Assembly (NCBI GenBank): GCA_020205615.1
Contig: CM035170.1
Coordinates: 6,008,311-6,072,310 of the forward strand
Direction: 5' to 3'
Length of the DNA stretch: 64,000 nucleotides
DNA from: Panax quinquefolius
Lineage: Eukaryota > Streptophyta > Magnoliopsida > Apiales > Araliaceae
The position numbers and the translations under genes were made by a program. The notes under the pieces were generated by a model. It was given only the letters and a program-made list of their open reading frames with translations, was not told where the DNA came from and ran no database searches. Within the stretch, counting starts at the first letter, position 1. Every line of letters begins with the position of its first letter. Shown piece after piece: positions 10,161 to 21,117 of this stretch.

Positions 10161-10349
10161 TGCACTTTCTTCCTCATACGCATCAGTTCCAGGTCTGTAT
10201 CTTGAGCAGCTTTAACTTTATCAATTAAAGTCGGTTCTACTCGTATATTCGCCATCATCACGTTGGTCCCTGGAGTCTTTAATTCTATCTCCATCCTTTG
10301 CAAGTCATATAAAATGGGCCTTTGCGTTGACAATATCGCACTCGTACCC

Positions 10350-11524
10350 ACATATGATCTTCTACTCAATGTGTCAGCTACTACGTTCGCTTTACCAGGA
10401 TGGTATTGAATGGTATGATCATAATCTTTTAACACTTCAAGCCAACGTCGTTGCCGCATATTGAGTTCCTTTTGGGTGAAGAAATATTTGAAGCTTTTAT
10501 GATCCGTAAAGATCTCCATTTTCTCCCCATACAAGTAATGCCTCCAAATTTTAAGTGCGAAGACAAAAGCTACCAACTCTAGATCATGAGTAGGATAATT
10601 CCTCTCATATTCTTTGAGTTGCCGAGAGGCATAGGCTATGACTTTCTCATGTTGCATGAGAACACATCCTAACCCTTTGTCCGATGCATCACTGTAGATG
10701 ACAAATCCCTCCGAGCCAGATGGTACTGTTAGAACAGGTACTGAAATGAGTCTCCTCTTGAGTTCTTGAAAACTTTTCTCACACTCCACGCTCCAACCGA
10801 ATTTTATATCTTTCCGAGTCAACTGAGTTAATGGAGTAGTGATTCGAGAAAACCCTTCCACGAATCTCCGATAATAACCAATTAATCCGAGAAAGCTACG
10901 TACTTCGGTCACTGATTTAGGTTGCTCCCAGCTTTGAATAGCTTCAATCTTTGCCGGGTCAACAGATATTCCATGACTAGATATTACGTGCCCAAGGAAT
11001 GCTACTTCCTCAAACCAGAACTTGCATTTCTTCAACTTGGCATAAAGCTTATTTTCACAAAACTTTTGGAGTATCAGCCTCAAGTGTTGCTCATGATCTT
11101 CACGGCTTTTAGAATATATGAGGATGTCATCAATAAATACGACCACAAAGTGATCCAAATATTCCTTGAATACTCGGTTCATCATATCCATGAAGGCAGC
11201 AGGAGCATTATTCAATCCAAAAGACATGACTAAAAATTCATAATGCATGCATTCGAAGTTTACGGCGGCGCTTTGGAATATCCTCGCTTTTAACCTTCAT
11301 TGATGATATCCAGAACGAAGATCGATTTTTGAAAAGAATTCTGCTCCTTGTAACTGGTCAAACATGTTATCAATGTGAGGTAACGGATACCTATTCTTGA
11401 TGGTGACATGGTTCAATTCCCAGTAGTCAATACAAAGTCGCATACTCCCATCTTTCTTCTTCACGAATAGAACAGGAGCACCCCAAGGAGACGTACTAGG
11501 ACGAAAAAAACCAATGTCTAACAA
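10350..11524 (-). pseudogene. Tekay copy 2 reverse transcriptase and RNase H
   Basis: The RT begins with the fingers motif [18 protein letters not shown] near 11460 and continues through LCIDYWELN and the [11 protein letters not shown] block. Reading is disrupted between 11297 and 11248. It then resumes with the palm [11 protein letters not shown] near 11120-11160, where FIDD is the YxDD-equivalent usual in this lineage. The thumb and connection follow. RNase H shows [10 protein letters not shown] (about 10690), [17 protein letters not shown] and [10 protein letters not shown] (about 10400), so its acidic residues are all present. From 11248 down the frame stays open into the integrase, giving the longest retroelement frame in the window. 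Confidence 0.92.
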
Positions 11525-11527
11525 TTT

Positions 11528-12170
11528 CTATAATTGGGTCTTTAACTCCTGAAGTTCAATAGGAGCCATTCGATATGGGGCTTCAGAAATGGGTTTTGTA
11601 CCGGGTTCAAGGTCGATACAAAATTTAATTTCACGCTCTGGGGGTAGGTTAGGAAGTTCTTCAGGGAATACGTCAGGAAATTTATTAACAATAGAAATAT
11701 CACTCAAATCTGACGTATTTCTGTTTAAATCTGTGACATGAGCTAAGAAAGCTTGACATCCGTTTTTCAATAAACGAATAGCTTTATGGCTTGAGATGAC
11801 AGTGATTGATTTTAATTGTTTGGTTACTTGAATTCGCATAATAGGTTGGTTAGGAATATGAAAGCTAACAACCTTACGAAAACAATCAATTTTTGCATGA
11901 TGAGTAGTTAACCAATCAATCCCTATAATCACATTAAAGGCAAGTATGTTCAATGAAATAAGATCGACAGGTAATGTGAGGGTACCGATTTGAACCAAAC
12001 AAGACTTATAAACAGTGGATGTAATGAAGGTTTCTCCCAACGGAGTTTCTACAGATAAGTCAAAGTCTAATTTCTCCGGAGTCAAATTTAATCGTTGAGC
12101 GCAAGTAGGAGAAATAAAAGAATGGGTAGAACCGGTATCAAATAAGGTATAGACTTAGCTAGAGTTTATA
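11528..12170 (-). pseudogene. Tekay copy 2 aspartic protease
   Basis: The active-site motif FDTGSTHSFIS can be read near 12110-12150, upstream of the first Met in the open frame (12085) and broken from it only by local decay. The domain continues with RLNLTPEKLDFDLSVETPLG and a second conserved block, NVIIGIDWLTTHHAKIDC, near 11890-11945. It would cleave the Gag-Pol polyprotein. A linker leads to the RT through FPDVFPEELPNLPP and PGTKPISEAPYRMAP; a stop at 11525-11527 breaks the frame before the RT fingers. Confidence 0.88.
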
Positions 12171-12211
12171 ATAAGCTTACCCGTGATGACCTCGCTCGGG
12201 TTCCTTTCTTT

Positions 12212-12870
12212 CTAGGAGGTCACAACAAAAGCTCTCCCCTGAATTACTGGTTTTGACTTGTCTTGGACGGTATTTTGTGTCACCGTTCCAACTGGACTTT
12301 TCTTCGGTGCACGACAAAATCGGGCTAGGTGACCTTCTCTTCCACAATTATAACACGCTTTGGATGGCATCGCGCAGTTTGGACTGATATGTCCCTCCCC
12401 TTCGCATTTGAAGCATATGATAGGTGATCGTTCTCCTTCATTAACCACGGGTGTTGATGCTGACGTCTTTCCATCATTGTTGAATCTCCTCTTCTTGAAA
12501 TGTCCATTCTTATTGTCTTGGCCATGATTACCACCGAAGTGGTTACCATTTCTGGCATGTTGATTCCCTCCACGTTTGTTGTCACCGCTTCAATGACTGC
12601 TACCACTGGTATTATCATTTTTCCGGCTGCTTTCTCTTGGTTGAGTTGACTCGTTATCGCGCTCCAATAACTGAGCCCTATTTACAACATCTGAATACAA
12701 ACACAATTTATGAGAAATTAGATATTGACGTATCTCGGGTTTCAAACCTCTTAGAAACATCCGCGTCATTCTTTCCTCATTAACAACCAAGTGAGACGCA
12801 AACCAGGATAACACGGAAAACTTAGCTTTGTACTGCGACACGGTCATATTGTTCTGTTCTAACTTGTTCT
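12212..12870 (-). pseudogene. Tekay copy 2 gag, C-terminal half with two zinc knuckles
   Basis: This is the nucleocapsid part. Two CCHC knuckles lie in tandem at about 12310-12415: CFKCEGEGHISPNC and CYNCGREGHLARFC, both with C-x2-C-x4-H-x4-C spacing. Upstream (12590-12870) is the C-terminal part of the gag core (EIRQYLISHK, SDVVNRAQLLER) and an Arg/Ser-rich linker in two frames. The N-terminal half present in the copies at 6190 and 61285 is missing: leader sequence runs directly into the codons for EQNNMTVSQYK. Confidence 0.87.
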
Positions 12871-12904
12871 AGTTTAACATCTTAGCCAGGGATCATATCC
12901 CTAT

Positions 12905-12916
12905 GCTTTGATACCA
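12905..12916 (-). other. Primer-binding site of Tekay copy 2
   Basis: It reads tggtatcaaagc on the minus strand, two bases from the 5' LTR end. One base differs from the initiator tRNA-Met complement (AGAGC became AAAGC). The fourth copy has the same A. Confidence 0.8.
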
Positions 12917-12918
12917 AC

Positions 12919-15645
12919 TGTGACGCCCCCAAAATAGGTATACATCACCTATTCTGAGTCGCCAACTACATGGTACAGAATACAAATACAACCTTAAATA
13001 TACAATATGAGTTGTGAGTTTTAATACAAATATTGTCTTCTAGACAATATTCAAACTCAAAATATGTCCTCAATACATTTATTATCACACTATTTCATAG
13101 AATAGTGAGGACTACTAATGTTATCATCTGGATCGTCACTCCATTCCCCGACTAGTCCCTGCTACGTTCTCATTTCACAAGAGAACAATGAAAGCAAAAG
13201 GTGAGCTCAACTAGCCCAATGAAAAATATTATGACTAAGATAATGCGAATAAATTATCATTAGCCTTCAACAAAGTTGTTAAACCGATAAAATATAACAA
13301 ACATCAAGTTTAACTACTGTAAACAAGCAATCCATTAGAAGAGTCAAGTAGAGAATAAAATCTACTATCTTCTATGATTTAAAAGGTTTTTATCACTTTT
13401 ATCATTGAGACTCGACATTAAATAATCCACATCATCCCCGCTTTACTGACCAAGGATATTCATTAGTATCACGACCACATATTATCCATGCACTACGGCT
13501 GGGGATATCCATGTATTCATCAATGGTCATGATCATGCCAACAATCGTCCATCAATGCACTACTACCAATGAGGACTTTTACTACATCATTTGTAACATT
13601 ACTTGGTGATGATTATACCGAATAATCCTCGGTCATAATCATACCAAGTCCATATATGCACTACAGAATACGAGATGACTTTCAACATATTATAAACATG
13701 AGGATGATGACAATTCAATAAAACAAGTTCAAGAATAAATTTTAAAGATTTATAAGTTAATTTATCCTGAAGTCAATAACGTCCAAATTTTCAACATGAT
13801 ACTGCTTTGTGGAGTAAAATTCAAGAATGTTCAGAATAATATTTTCATGAAAAGATACTGGATGAAGCGCAAATATCAATGATATTCCACTAATTTCATG
13901 GAGTATAGAAGCCAAAACTTTAACCAACTGAGTATAATAGAATATATGAAACCACAAATGGATTTTTGCCGCCATGCGGTAATCCACGTAGACAAATTAT
14001 TCCAACAGAATAATAAGGAATGAAATAACAGAAGAATTCACCAGGCGTGCATAATCCGCACAAACAGGTTATTCCAACAGAATAATAAAGAATGGAACAA
14101 GGTCATGCGTAATCCGCACAGACAGTATGTTCTAACAGAATAATAAAGAATGGAACATGGTCATGTGTAATCCGCATATACATGATGTTCCAACAGAATA
14201 ATAAATGATGGAATAATAACAGAATTCACCAGGCATGCGATAGACCGCACAGATAGGTTATTCCAACAGAGTAAAAAAGAATGGAATAACAGAAGAATTT
14301 CACCATGTATGCGGTACTTGATAGATTAGTTATTCCAACATAATAATAAAGAATGGAATAACAACCCTTACGAGTATTGAAAGAAAATAACTCTCTTCAG
14401 GAATACAAAAGAATAATACCCCTTACCTTAAAAAGAAGAGTATTCCGACTGGTAGGGTGAGGATATTCTTGAAGAAAACTTATACTGTTTTCTACGCTCA
14501 AAGCTTCTTAAAACTCTAAAGAAATACGTTCAAGATTATAGAAGAAGAATTCTTTGAATTTCTGGTGTGATTTTCAATTCTAACTAAGCATCTTATTTAT
14601 AGGAGAATGGAAAGGATACTATGTTGCACTATGCAATAAAATATAATATATTCTATTTATAATCAAATCAAACAAAACTTTATAAAAAGTATTCTGTTTT
14701 ATATATAAAAAAATTACTATGCAAACACTATATGCATGCATACTATGCATAATAAAATATAATATATTCTATTTAAAATCTAATAAAATAAAATAACTTT
14801 ATAAAAGTATTACGATTTTTATAAAAAGATTTTACTATCTGAAACACTATATCGAGCACTATGCAAACACTATGCATAATAAAATATAATATATTCTATT
14901 TAAAATTTAATAAAATAAATAACTTTATAAAAGTATTACATTTTTATATAAAAAGTTTTACATTTTTTATTACATTTATAATAATAATAAAATAAACTTT
15001 ATCATCATTATTATAATTCACAATATTAATCGACCAATTCGTTCTCGGAAAGAAGTGGCTTTCGAATAAAGGTTTTCTCTCTATCATAGCGTTGATTAGG
15101 TGACCAAACCTCTCCTTGACAGAACTTCTAGACATCGTTAATATTGCAAATAATAATAATAATAACTTTGTCGTCTCGATTATTGATTATAAAATATTGA
15201 CAATAATTGAATCAAATAACGTGAGATACTATGCAACAATTATTGTAACAATAATTGAACAAAATGAGTGACTTCTCACGTAAGCATCAATAATCAATAC
15301 CGTGTTCTACTATGCAACCACACGTATTACTGTACTTTTAACACCGGGTGTTTCAACAGTTAACGGTAAAACTTCCGCCGTTATATTCATAAAAGTATTT
15401 TTGTCATTTTCTAAATCCGACAATAATTCTGTTGTGGGGTTCACCAATGATTGTACCGTTGTACGAATATTCCCTGTTAAAACGAATATTCCTCGATCAA
15501 TCGAATATTATATAACAACTTGCGTACTTTGTAAAATTTATAAATATTACACACAACTATAACATTATATCAAATTCATTCCATAATATTCAAAAATGAT
15601 ATTTATAGAAAATTCATCTTTATTCATAAAAGTTGGGGTCTTACA
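12919..15645 (-). repeat. 5' LTR of Tekay copy 2, subfamily C, 2,727 bp
   Basis: Read on the minus strand it begins tgtaagacccc (15645) and ends gggggcgtcaca (12919). U3 carries the conserved MSR-type block (start codon near 15135) and about three tandem repeats just upstream of the TATA box at 14594-14601. The leader has at least six hairpin repeats of the 'ttattcca...tggaataa' type (13980-14370). Its distal part shows degenerate relatives of the 'gcccgtagtg' hairpin (13430-13680). Confidence 0.88.
14625..14965 (-). repeat. Tandem repeats upstream of the LTR promoter (subfamily C)
   Basis: About three copies of a 110-130 bp unit contain 'actatgcataataaaatat' and 'actttataaaagtatta'. They lie immediately upstream of the TATA box. 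A related array is in the fourth copy at 59045-59375, also upstream of its TATA box. The position suggests enhancer-like U3 repeats (inference). Confidence 0.75.
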
Positions 15646-17257
15646 CTCTCTTAGATCTCTGGTCTTGTATTCTAATAATTTCTCTTTTTGTGGAGTTTAT
15701 TTTTCTTTTTGTGAGATTTGTTTTCTCCATGATATGATTAATTTTTTTCTCTTTGTGAGATGATTTCATTATCATCTCTTGGGAGTTTGTTTTCTCTAGT
15801 TGAAAGATTTTTTTCATTCGTGAAATTTTTTCGGTGCGTGATTAATGGTTGAATATAGATTATTCAGATTTAGGTTATGACGTTATATATCATGACTAGC
15901 GAAAATTACTCATATCTACATATTATATTATTACTTTGGGATTATAACTATTTTTAGGAGCATAATTGTTGTTTATTAGTTGTTATTACGATCCACCATT
16001 TTTTTTTGATTATCTGTTATTATATTTAAATTTATTATCGGCTATTTCAATTCTCTGTATTGTAATTTTTCGTTGTTTGTAACCGTTTCATAGTTTTAAT
16101 ATATTTCAGCTTTAATTAATTAAAAAAAAGTGTTAAAGGTTATTAAATTAGTATAAATTGTTCAATTATAAGCAATTATATTGGATACAAAATAGCATAT
16201 AAGATTTAATCATGATCACTTCATTATATTGGAGTAGTTTTAAGCCATTAAATATAATATGCTAAATTTTAGGTGTAAACTTAGTCAACTAAAAATTAAT
16301 AGTATTATTTTCACATAGATTCATATTTTTACAAGATTTTTCATACACGTGCGTGAGAGTTCATACATGTGCCAGTGCGTGTGACCATTAGTTCATGTAA
16401 GGATTAATTGAAAAAATATTTGTTGAAATATCAAATACATGAGACAGAGAGAGAAAATGACACATTGACAAGTCAAATTAAGAGATATATTCCACTGAAA
16501 GAAACAAAATTTAGACCATCAATTTGATATAATATCACAAATACTTATTCGTTAAAACCAACAAATAATAAAATATTCGTTGATATAATGATTAAGATTA
16601 ATGTTATAAGATCTTTAATTTTAAGTATCATATTCGATTTTCACACCTATGTGTGAGTTTATTTTGATTTTACTAGTACCATAATTATGATTGTGTACTG
16701 AATATTAATTATAAAAATTGACTATACGTGTAGTAAAAAAACAAATAACCAAATACTCAAAACTAATATTTACCCCTGATATTAATTATAAAATTTGACA
16801 ATTTTCTTGACTTCTTGATTGATATTTTTACAAATAAATAAATTGATTTTGAATACGAAACATTTAAAAATAATGTTTTTTTATGAATCAAATAAAGGAG
16901 AGGGTAGGTTTTGTTATACCACGACCGCCGATGGAAGGAATTAAGTTAAATTACACACAAATGTATTTAAATTTTATTTATTTATATTTTGACCTCTTAA
17001 TTTTTATGTTCATTTAAAATTTTGAAAATTTTAATATTTCCGTATAATTCCTCTCACATGAATAGTGGGTGAGTTTCATTTCCGTATCATTTTAACATAT
17101 GGAAATATTAATTTCCTAATTGATTGATCATAAAATGTATATGTGGTGACGAACGGCATGCATGCTTAGTCTTTATTTTTAGGTTATTTTTATCTGCGTC
17201 ATTAATTTTATGATAAAATTACATCATCTTACAGTAAAACTACATATATAAAATATA
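15646..17257. other. AT-rich spacer, no gene recognised
   Basis: The left part (15650-15850) is T-rich with repeated 'tttgtgagatt'-like phrases. The rest is AT-rich without a long frame or recognisable TE ends. Confidence 0.6.
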
Positions 17258-17494
17258 AATACCTCCTTTGCCATATGGTTCACCCAACCACTGTCTGATG
17301 GGATTCACACCACAGTTTGGATATATGGCCAACCTCGACGAACCTTGTATACGGGAAAGGCTCAAAGCTCTACCTACTGAAAAATGGCAGTCTTGTTTTA
17401 ACAGATGTCAATCGCAGTCCCGTTTGGGAAACAGCCATTACTATTCATTCAAGTTCCTCTTCGGTACAACTACAACTGGTTAGCAATGGTAACT
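17258..17494 (+). pseudogene. Bulb-type lectin piece of a G-type lectin receptor-like kinase
   Basis: In intact family members this extracellular domain sits just after the signal peptide of a plasma-membrane receptor kinase (ZmPK1/S-receptor-kinase type). Here about 79 codons are visible: AIWFTQPLSDG, then a TVW / YMANLDEP stretch corresponding to the family's VWMANRDEP, then GKGSKLYLLKNGSLVLTD, PVWET and SVQLQL.SNGN. A frameshift near 17347 separates the second part from the third. There is no start codon or downstream domain, and an Athila-like LTR begins just to the right. The assignment rests on the ordered motifs; a search with the two-frame translation would confirm it. Confidence 0.72.
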
Positions 17495-18450
17495 AATGTG
17501 ATAAAATTATGTACAGTAAATGCACAACGTCTATTGTAGATTTGGCAAGTGCAGGTCGAACTACGTAAACTAGATCAATTCTTTAATATATTCTTAATTA
17601 ATAATTTAGGCAAATTATATAAAAACAAAAATGGTGAAGAAGATTTATTAACTAAATTATGCAAACTATTAATTAATAACAAAAACTATTAATGAGAAAA
17701 GATACATAGGAATCAGAATCTACGAAGTATTAGCATAATAAATAATTTCTTATTTCTTAAATTAATTCCCAAATTATTTTTCATTCCCTTTAAAAATAAT
17801 GATTCGTATAATTAATATGGGCAAACATAAGTTATGAAAAATTCACAGATTAACTATAACTTATCAAAACATCGCAATCAATATAAGAATCATATGTAAT
17901 TTATGCGGAGGAAAATATGAAGACGAAAAATAATTAGGCATTAATTTTAGAACGGAAAGAAAATATTATTATGAAATACCTAATTTCAACATCATCCTAG
18001 ATATTAGAAATTTAGCTAGCCATGGAATTAAAAACAAAAACAAATAATATTAGTACTACTATTTGCATGAAATAAGAACAATAATTAAAAAAAGAATTTC
18101 TATTATATCATTAAAAGAAAGTTACAAATACTCTCTGACAGTATTACAACATATGATTGGAATAAGAGAAAATACAAAAAAACTCTAAATATTTTACTCC
18201 CTTCTACACCCCTCTCTCTAAAACAAGAGGCCTATTTATAGGAAAAATAAATGTGTGCCCTAATTTAAGTTCATTGAACTTGGACAATTTTGTTCCCTTC
18301 TTTCCTATTCTTGACTTCCATCTCTATATGGTAATTCTCCCAGTGTCCTTTTTCATCTTTAAAAGTTGGATATAAATCCTTTATTTGCTCCCTAAGAAAA
18401 ATAAATGTTATTTTTTACAAAACAAAATAAAATATATTAGTTAAATAAAA
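17495..18450 (-). repeat. LTR-like region of an Athila-type element
   Basis: On the minus strand there is a TATA box (tataaata, 18233-18240) followed by a short purine-rich leader and about 600 bp of AT-rich sequence. A 300-bp part (about 17872-18185) recurs in the opposite orientation at 41117-41432, showing that this is a repeat. It lies on the 3' side of the gag-protease ruin at 19081-21117, where the 3' LTR is expected. Exact ends are not certain. Confidence 0.6.
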
Positions 18451-18480
18451 TAAGCATATAAAATAATAAATATGAGAATA

Positions 18481-19062
18481 TTAAAATGTATTAATTATGT
18501 GTCTATCAAATACCCTCATACCTAGCTTTTGCTCGTGCTGGAGTAAAATAAAAAGGAAATAAAAACAAAAATTATATTGTCCCATTTTCGTAGGTAACAC
18601 GATTGTACTCAACATGTGCAACAAGCATTTAAACCCCAAGGTTAGCCCAAGTGGACGAGTTGTGTCTAGTGAGTGTTTGCAGTGAAACTCCCCCATACCT
18701 AAATCATGCATTGTAATCAATGTATGCAAATGAAGAAAATGAAGAAAAGAGAACAAATATGTGAAAGAATTGTACCTTGTATGATGGGACATTTGTTCTA
18801 CAAGAAAATGTGGTGAGAAGGAAAATAAATGTACATATCTACAAATTTTATACGACATGAAAATAATGTGATGGTAAATGAGTGATGCAACCAGACAACT
18901 TAGAGCAGATTTCATAGGATTGTCAGGAGCTCTAGGTAATTGAAAATAGTCAGAACTTGCAACATAAGAACAATTGTGAGCATACCCGACCGATTCTTTT
19001 AAAATTGAGTCAGGAAATGACAAAAGAAAATGATAGTTCCTTCTCAAAAATTCTAACCTCAT
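18481..19062 (-). pseudogene. Reading frame downstream of Athila-like protease, function unknown
   Basis: A 193-codon frame lies just after the protease frame, separated by one TGA. The first codons (WIDFMRLEFLRRNYHFLLSF) continue the preceding frame, so the stop may be a mutation. No RT motif is present, although one would be expected here in an autonomous Athila element. Past about 18950 the composition turns Phe/His/Leu-rich and reads like noncoding sequence. It may be the remnant of a non-autonomous gag-protease element. Confidence 0.35.
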
Positions 19063-19080
19063 AAAATCTATCCAAACTTG

Positions 19081-19990
19081 TCATTCATATTCGTTACCAA
19101 TGGGCACTAAAAAAATTTCATTATTTTGAATAACTGTTATACCAAGATTTTTAGGCATCACTGAATTGACACATGCATTATCTGAAACTGGAGATATGAT
19201 CTCATTATCTAAACATGAAAGATTTTCATTGTCCATAACCTTTGGTTCATTTGTTAAGGTACATTTAGTGATTCTGGAAAGTGCTTCGGATGGACCTAAG
19301 GTAGACTTAGAATGATCACAAAAGGGTTTTAATTCAAGGTCAATATGATTCTCTTGAAAATGCACAAAATGTGTCAAACTTGATTCAACTATAGGTTCCA
19401 ATCTATAGTAAGATTTTTGGGTAGTGGAGTCTAACATCTCATTGACCTCATTTAAGTATTTCGTTTCATTCCAATTTTGACCAAAATGATTTAAACAAAA
19501 GTTAAAAATTTCATCTTCTCTTGTAAGTTCATTTCTAGACATTTCTTGAATCATGTTCACTTCAACGGGCTGGTCAGAAAAATCACTAGATTGCTCTCCC
19601 ACATTAAACACATTTAAGTCAATTGTCATGTTTTCAAATGTCAATTTCATTAGTCCATTTCTACAATTGATTAACACATTAGAGGTTACTAGAAATGGTC
19701 TATCTAGAATGACAAAAATTTGACCCTTGAGATTGACAGCAGGTTGTATTTCAAGAACAACAAAGTCAACGGGGAATAAAAAATTGCCAACCTTAATGAG
19801 TACATCCTCAACTATTCCCTTTAATTGGCATTTAACAGAACGATAAGCTAGTTGGAGTGTGACACTTATCTTTTTTAACTCCTCTAAACCCAAGGTTTGG
19901 TAAACAAAAAATGGTAACAGGTTCACACTAGTTCCTAAATTAAGCAAAGCTTTTTCAATTTAGGGTGTCACCTATGATATATAAATGAGA
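19081..19990 (-). pseudogene. Athila-like retroviral aspartic protease region
   Basis: The order LNLGTSVNLLPFFVYQTLGL, LQLAYRSVK, GIVEDVLIKV, FPVDFVVLE, ILDRPFLVTSNVLINCRNG and MKLTFENMTIDLNVFN is the standard Athila/Tat protease pattern. The catalytic Asp of the D-x-G motif is Asn here (aat where gat is expected), so the enzyme would be dead. The frame is open for 288 codons, and its last 150 codons form a variable linker. It lies between a gag C-terminus (20352-21117) and the unknown frame at 18481. Confidence 0.85.
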
Positions 19991-20349
19991 TAGTAGGACA
20001 ACCAAAATCTTTATATTTCATAGGGATTGCCATGATAAGATAGAACTAACATGGGCTATTAGAAAAAATTTCTTAGGAACATGAGTGGTTCTTTTATGAG
20101 TGCACAAATCTTTTAGACATTTAGCATATGAAGAAACTTGTTAAATGACACCTAGAAGAGGAATCTTAATTTTCACTTGTTTGAACACTTCTAGAATTTT
20201 GTCAAACTGGGCTGACTGTTTGTTTGAAATAAGCCTTTGAAGGAATATAATGGGGCTTTTGTTTAAAGACTTTTTCATTTGACACAGAAGGTGTGGTTTG
20301 ATCATGCTTAGTGGATGGGCCTACTGACTCAGAGTTTGTGGGCTTTTTA

Positions 20350-21117
20350 GGCTAGGCTGACTTTGAAGATGGATTGTTAAATTCAACATTAAAATTTTTC
20401 TCTTCATTATCAGTGCCAGCATGATTGTTAAAATAATTTCCAGACCTTAAAGAGATTATAGAATTCACATGATTGACTTGATTGTTATCAAGTGAATTAG
20501 CATGATAAGGTTTTTGATTAGAAACTAAAAATTTTGGATTAGTCTCGGGTTGACTAGGAAGCTTACCCTTATGATCTCTTTCACTAACTGTAGTGGCCAA
20601 TTGACTTATTTGGATCTCTAGACGAGGTAAGACTTGGTTAGTGTTTTGCATGAAATTATTGAAATTATTATGAGATTTCATTAAAGTTTCTATGCTCTTC
20701 TCTAAGGTATTAAGTCTCTTCTCACTTTCATTAGAAAAACCTGTTGGATATTGAGTTGCTGAATTTGTATTTTGGTACGAACCAGGATTCGACGTTTGGT
20801 AAGGTTGAAGAGATTGATTTAGAGATTGATTGGCCTGATTTGAAGAATTATTTAGCTAGGGTGCTTGGTTCCATGATAAATTAACATTATTTCTCCAACC
20901 TGGATTATAAGTGGGTGCAAATGTGTCATTTCTAGATCTTTGAAACATTGCATTGACTTGTTCATATTTTCTTCAGATTGACACAAAGGTGTTGGTGTTG
21001 AGATTTGGTTCACATATGATGGTCCCCTAGTTTCTAAAGCTTTAAGTCTTTTAAGTACATAAACCAACTTAGCTTCGGTGGCAATTGAATTATCAATTGT
21101 ATGAACACCCCTAGATG
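20350..21117 (-). pseudogene. Athila-like gag, C-terminal part
   Basis: Recognised by LEIQISQLATTVSERDHKGK followed by LPSQPETNPKF and a SIISLRSG block, the conserved end of Athila gag. Upstream come an Asn/Gln-rich stretch and a coiled-coil-like segment (TEAKLVYVLKRLKALETRG). The frame is broken near 20700-20860. At 21117 it is interrupted by a Tekay double LTR; coding of the same gag resumes at 26031. Confidence 0.8.

Larger units (their letters stand above)
8606..15645 (-). mobile_element. Tekay copy 2, near full-length, degenerate, 3' LTR truncated
   Basis: On the minus strand the order is 5' LTR (12919-15645), primer site, gag part, protease, reverse transcriptase, RNase H, integrase with chromodomain, polypurine tract (8748-8760) and the first 142 bp of the 3' LTR (8606-8747). 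Protease, RT, RNase H and integrase are all recognisable, though broken by frameshifts. The N-terminal half of gag is gone, with the junction close to 'agaac' in the leader. Beyond 15645 the flank begins 'ctctc', a possible target duplication whose partner would lie left of the window. Confidence 0.85.

Noticed and set aside
18481..19062. Possible host gene with 193-codon frame
   Set aside because: Reads on from the Athila-like protease after a single stop and lacks recognisable host domains; treated as element remnant.
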